From Terfezia claveryi (Eukaryota; Ascomycota; Pezizomycetes; Pezizales; Pezizaceae), in the NCBI GenBank assembly GCA_015179025.1, contig WHUX01000590.1, forward strand, positions 1-18,061: a stretch of 18,061 nt of DNA, given 5' to 3'. Under the pieces are notes generated by a model. The model did not search any database and had not been told where the DNA came from. It saw nothing but the letters and a program-made list of their open reading frames with translations. A program made the position numbers and the translations under genes. Of the stretch, positions 15,860 through 18,061 are shown piece after piece (within the stretch, counting starts at the first letter, position 1; each line of letters starts with the position of its first letter).

Positions 15860-15905
15860 TACAGGCAAACCTCTATAATAGCATCTGTATCTTTTGGATA
15901 AATGG
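15860..15905 (+). mobile_element. Pogo-like transposon terminus
   Basis: TACAGGCAAACCTCTATAAT matches the inward reading of the 14541-14633 element's right end at 16 of the first 18 bases. It is a left end, so its element should extend to the right. I found no matching right end before the window closes, so it is a truncated copy or a long element; no transposase is visible. Confidence 0.5.
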
Positions 15906-16479
15906 TTTTTTGGTTTTCCTTATTCGGGAATGTTGTGTAGGATATCTTGGAATGATGGATTTATTGCAGTAAGATGTAATTCCGTACTCTGATATATATC
16001 TATACCAACGCCGTCGAATCTATGTTTGACCTATAATTATTCTGACGTATCTCCTGCGAGCCAGCTAGTATCCACTAACAGCCCACCTGCAAACCGCAAC
16101 TTCCCCACTCAATTATAGCTTTGTTCCTCGAGCTCATTCTGGGAATGCAAGCCTTCTAGTGTGTAGATACTTTGGTTTACAAACTGGAATGTGGCACTGG
16201 CATGTCACAACTCCTATGTGACAGACATAGATCGTTCCCAAGACAAAAAAACAAACGAAAACCACCAGCACCCACAACAATAACAAAACCCAACCTAACC
16301 AGAGGGAGCGCCTCACCATAGTAGATTTCCAGCAAAGAGAACTCCAAAAACCAGCCAAAAAAAACGAACACCCCACACAAACCCAAGATCAACACAACCG
16401 AACTAACCCCAAATGATACTGATTGATCCCAGGACAAAAACAAAAACGATAAGCCGAACTCGAAGACAATCCACCCAAT
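15906..16479. other. Non-coding region downstream of the ART-like gene
   Basis: No supported gene. 16230-16460 is A/C-rich on the plus strand (G/T-rich in the sense of the neighbouring minus-strand gene) and could be its 3' untranslated region. Hydrophobic readings on the minus strand here start at non-ATG codons and are composition-driven. Confidence 0.5.
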
Positions 16480-17563
16480 CTAAACCACATAAATGATGTC
16501 AATTAATGCTGCATTTAAATTTTCAAAATCATTGATGATGACTATCTGCTCCGACGGTGACGGTCTTGGTGAGGCTCTCCGTTTTATCACCTGGGAATGG
16601 TTTTCAGTGATGGCTCCGTAGACCATACTTGTCCTATCCTTGGTGAAGGGTAGAGGTCCTCTATTTGTCAAGAAGCGAGTGATAGCGTTCCTCCACGCAT
16701 CTCCAGTGAGCCTCAATGTCTTTCCCTCCATGCGGTCCTCTAAGTCCCTGCGGTCGAAGATGAATATCACTCCCCTTCCTCTGACTGTGGCATACGCAAG
16801 GGCTACCTCAATATTTGGCGTCGTATAAAAGCCATTGCCTAGTTCATGCTCTGCGGAACGACCACTTGCTTCAAAGCCATCGAGCAAGAACCACTCTACC
16901 ATCATACGGTCATCTTTTCTAGAGAATACCAGATCATCCATTCCCAAGCCTTGGTTATGCAGAAGTTGTATGATATTCACAAGAGTATTATCCATACTCT
17001 GCCGATTGTAGTTGACTCGAAAAAGGTGTATCTTCTCTCGAAACTGAGCCGCCACCCCATGTGGGGAGAGGTGGTTGAAGAAGGTGAAGGACAGAGGAGA
17101 AGAATACGTGGTAGATCTGGTTGAGACGTTTTTCTCAAGGATAGACCTAGCCTAGTAAGAGGTGCTCGCACTGGGAGCAATCCGTGGATCCCCAGGTTAT
17201 GGAAGGAGGCTTGAGCTGTTCGTTGTAGTTAGCCTGGAGGTCAACTTCTTTGGTGGGGTTTTCATGGGTTACTTCAAAAATGGTTCCAGTGAAGCATTGC
17301 CTCAGGAAGCCCTGAACTCGGCAAAGAAGTGGCATGGTTGAAGTGAGGGTCATAGATGCGAGAAGGAAAAGAAAACCTACCTCACCTTGTTGTTCTTGCC
17401 AGCGTGATCGCAGTGGCTTCAGTTGGCAGATCGCGGCGTTGAATTTAGACGCAACAAGGTGAGGTAAGGGCTGTATCTGGTGTGGTGTAGAAGGAAGATT
17501 GTAAGTAGAGGGAAGATTAGGAAGGGGGGTGGGGCCAAGGGTATCGTGCGCCAAGGTTGCCAT
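16480..17563 (-). CDS. Putative ADP-ribosyltransferase-fold protein (DUF3990/PARP-like), three exons
   Basis: The best cellular gene in the window. My model has exon 1 from ATG 17563 (MATLAHDTLG) to 17381, exon 2 17311-17273, and exon 3 17151 to TAG 16480-16482, about 297 residues. Splicing joins TGTIFE to ARSILEK in frame. Exon 1 is Pro/Leu/Thr-rich without a signal peptide or membrane segment. Exon 3 carries an ART-like core: LVFSRKDD strand, LLDGFEASGRSAEHELG, the GNGFYTT turn with ALAYA helix, GVIFIFDRRDL, and late PSEQIVIIND, an order like DUF3990 and related ART folds (first-strand residue, Tyr, Gln/Glu). Such domains transfer ADP-ribose from NAD+ to targets; activity and target are unknown. 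The first-strand His/Arg motif is not canonical, so a degenerate, non-catalytic fold is possible. An alternative upstream ATG at 17623 lies in LINE-derived sequence, which I distrust. Confidence 0.5.
17152..17272 (-). other. Predicted intron 2 of the ART-like gene
   Basis: 121 bp, GTAACC donor, GCTAACT branch-like site, TTACTAG acceptor. Without removal the frame of exon 2 closes at TAG before the ART-like exon; with removal the frames join exactly. Confidence 0.5.
17312..17380 (-). other. Predicted intron 1 of the ART-like gene
   Basis: 69 bp, GTAGGT donor (an alternative GTGAGG donor is 5 bp upstream), TTCAG acceptor. The length is a multiple of three without a stop, so retention would also stay open. 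Confidence 0.5.
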
Positions 17564-17606
17564 AGCAGCCACGGTAACATGGGGAGAAACCAAACCTTCA
17601 AAGGGC

Positions 17607-17689
17607 GGAACGGGCCGTCTCATAGTAGTCTGGTTGTCTCATAGCCTTAGGCTCCATAGACGTACAGACTCCAAAAAAAAAAAAAAAAA
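17607..17689 (+). mobile_element. Truncated LINE 3' tail with poly(A)
   Basis: GGAACGGGCCGTCTCATAG and, after a short internal duplication of GTCTCATAG, the block CTCATAGCCTTAGGCTCCAT (17638-17657), CGTACAGACTCC and 17 A. It is the same tail as at 1298-1357. It sits about 45 bp upstream of the preferred ART-like start codon, in opposite orientation to that gene. I found no convincing target duplication. Confidence 0.8.
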
Positions 17690-18061
17690 CTTAAGCGAAG
17701 GGAATTTCAAGGGTTTTCTTCAAGATTTACCGTAGCGATCTAGACTACTCTACCCCGCACCAACACTGGAAAACAGTACGTCTAGATCTCACTGGCAGCC
17801 TTTCGTACGCGCACTTGCATGGACACTAATGCAGGCAGCAGCTTTCTGTGTGATCCTGAATACATATCAACCAGGGAATTTATAGCTGAAAATCAGAAAC
17901 TGATGGTACAGTATCGTCTGCACTATATTGTTTCAGCTGAGGCATTCAAGACATGTCCCAGACTAGTAGCCTTGCTTTTCCTGTTGCTGATATCGATGCT
18001 TCAGTAGAATCCCACTACAGGTGGTGAATTATATATATGATCTGAACAGTTCCTATATTAA
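17690..18061. other. Unassigned stretch with a small open frame
   Basis: A 62-codon ATG frame runs 17819-18007 on the plus strand (MDTNAGSSFLCDPEYIST start, hydrophobic end). From about 17940 a second frame (SLAFPVADIDASVES) also looks protein-like, suggesting a frameshifted remnant or an exon edge. I recognise no family. TTCGTACGCGCA at about 17804 also occurs at about 2351. Confidence 0.25.

Noticed and set aside
16134..16443. Hydrophobic minus-strand frames suggesting a small membrane protein
   Set aside because: They start at non-ATG codons and reflect G/T-rich composition downstream of the ART-like gene.
17563..17623. Upstream ATG at 17623 as start of the ART-like gene
   Set aside because: Its first codons fall in the antisense of the LINE tail shared with 1298-1330, so the start at 17563 is preferred.

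Overview
The window reads as repeat-dense, gene-poor nuclear DNA of a filamentous fungus. The evidence is relics of fungal-type mobile elements (Tad-like LINE, KDZ transposase, Ty1/copia, Ty3/gypsy, pogo-like ends), short GT-AG introns of 57-121 bp, and long minisatellite arrays. A Pezizomycotina genome, perhaps of the truffle or other Pezizomycete type with large methylated repeat fractions, is my guess; the sequence alone does not prove it. I see no bacterial operon, rRNA, tRNA or CRISPR array.

Layout. 1-1540 is a decayed minus-strand LINE (reverse transcriptase tail to RNase H), interrupted at 1131-1359 by a 5'-truncated plus-strand LINE 3' end with a poly(A) tail and a 13-bp target-site duplication. 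1540-3050 is non-coding, with a 19-bp-arm hairpin, a direct repeat and a 62-bp minisatellite. 3112-5039 is a minus-strand KDZ-type transposase pseudogene in which four introns can still be drawn; its 5' part is missing. 5040-9747 is a complete but heavily mutated Ty1/copia LTR retrotransposon: two LTRs, primer site, gag, protease, integrase, RT, RNase H and polypurine tract. Its two flanks do not match: KDZ on the left, a minus-strand gypsy protease fragment (9748-10124) on the right, with no target-site duplication. A probable solo LTR follows (10125-10325).

10.6-14.4 kb is almost entirely tandem repeats: a 20-bp array, a 165-bp duplication, a 23-bp array of about 31 units, two diverged copies of a unit built on a 9-bp CTTGC-type repeat, the resumed 23-bp array, a GAGCAGGAT repeat and a 19-bp array. 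A diverged pair of roughly 90-bp inverted repeats (10652-10736 and 13798-13893) brackets most of it. Then come a 93-bp pogo-like MITE (14541-14633), poly(A)/poly(T) tracts, a tandem repeat of about 105-130 bp (15430-15840) and a second pogo-like end (15860).

The only reasonably intact cellular-looking gene is on the minus strand at 16480-17563 (or 17623). It is a three-exon gene whose last exon resembles an ADP-ribosyltransferase-fold (DUF3990/PARP-like) domain. A second copy of the LINE 3' tail lies immediately upstream of its start. Nothing here forms a multi-gene pathway; the window's interest lies in nested insertion, recombination and satellite growth.
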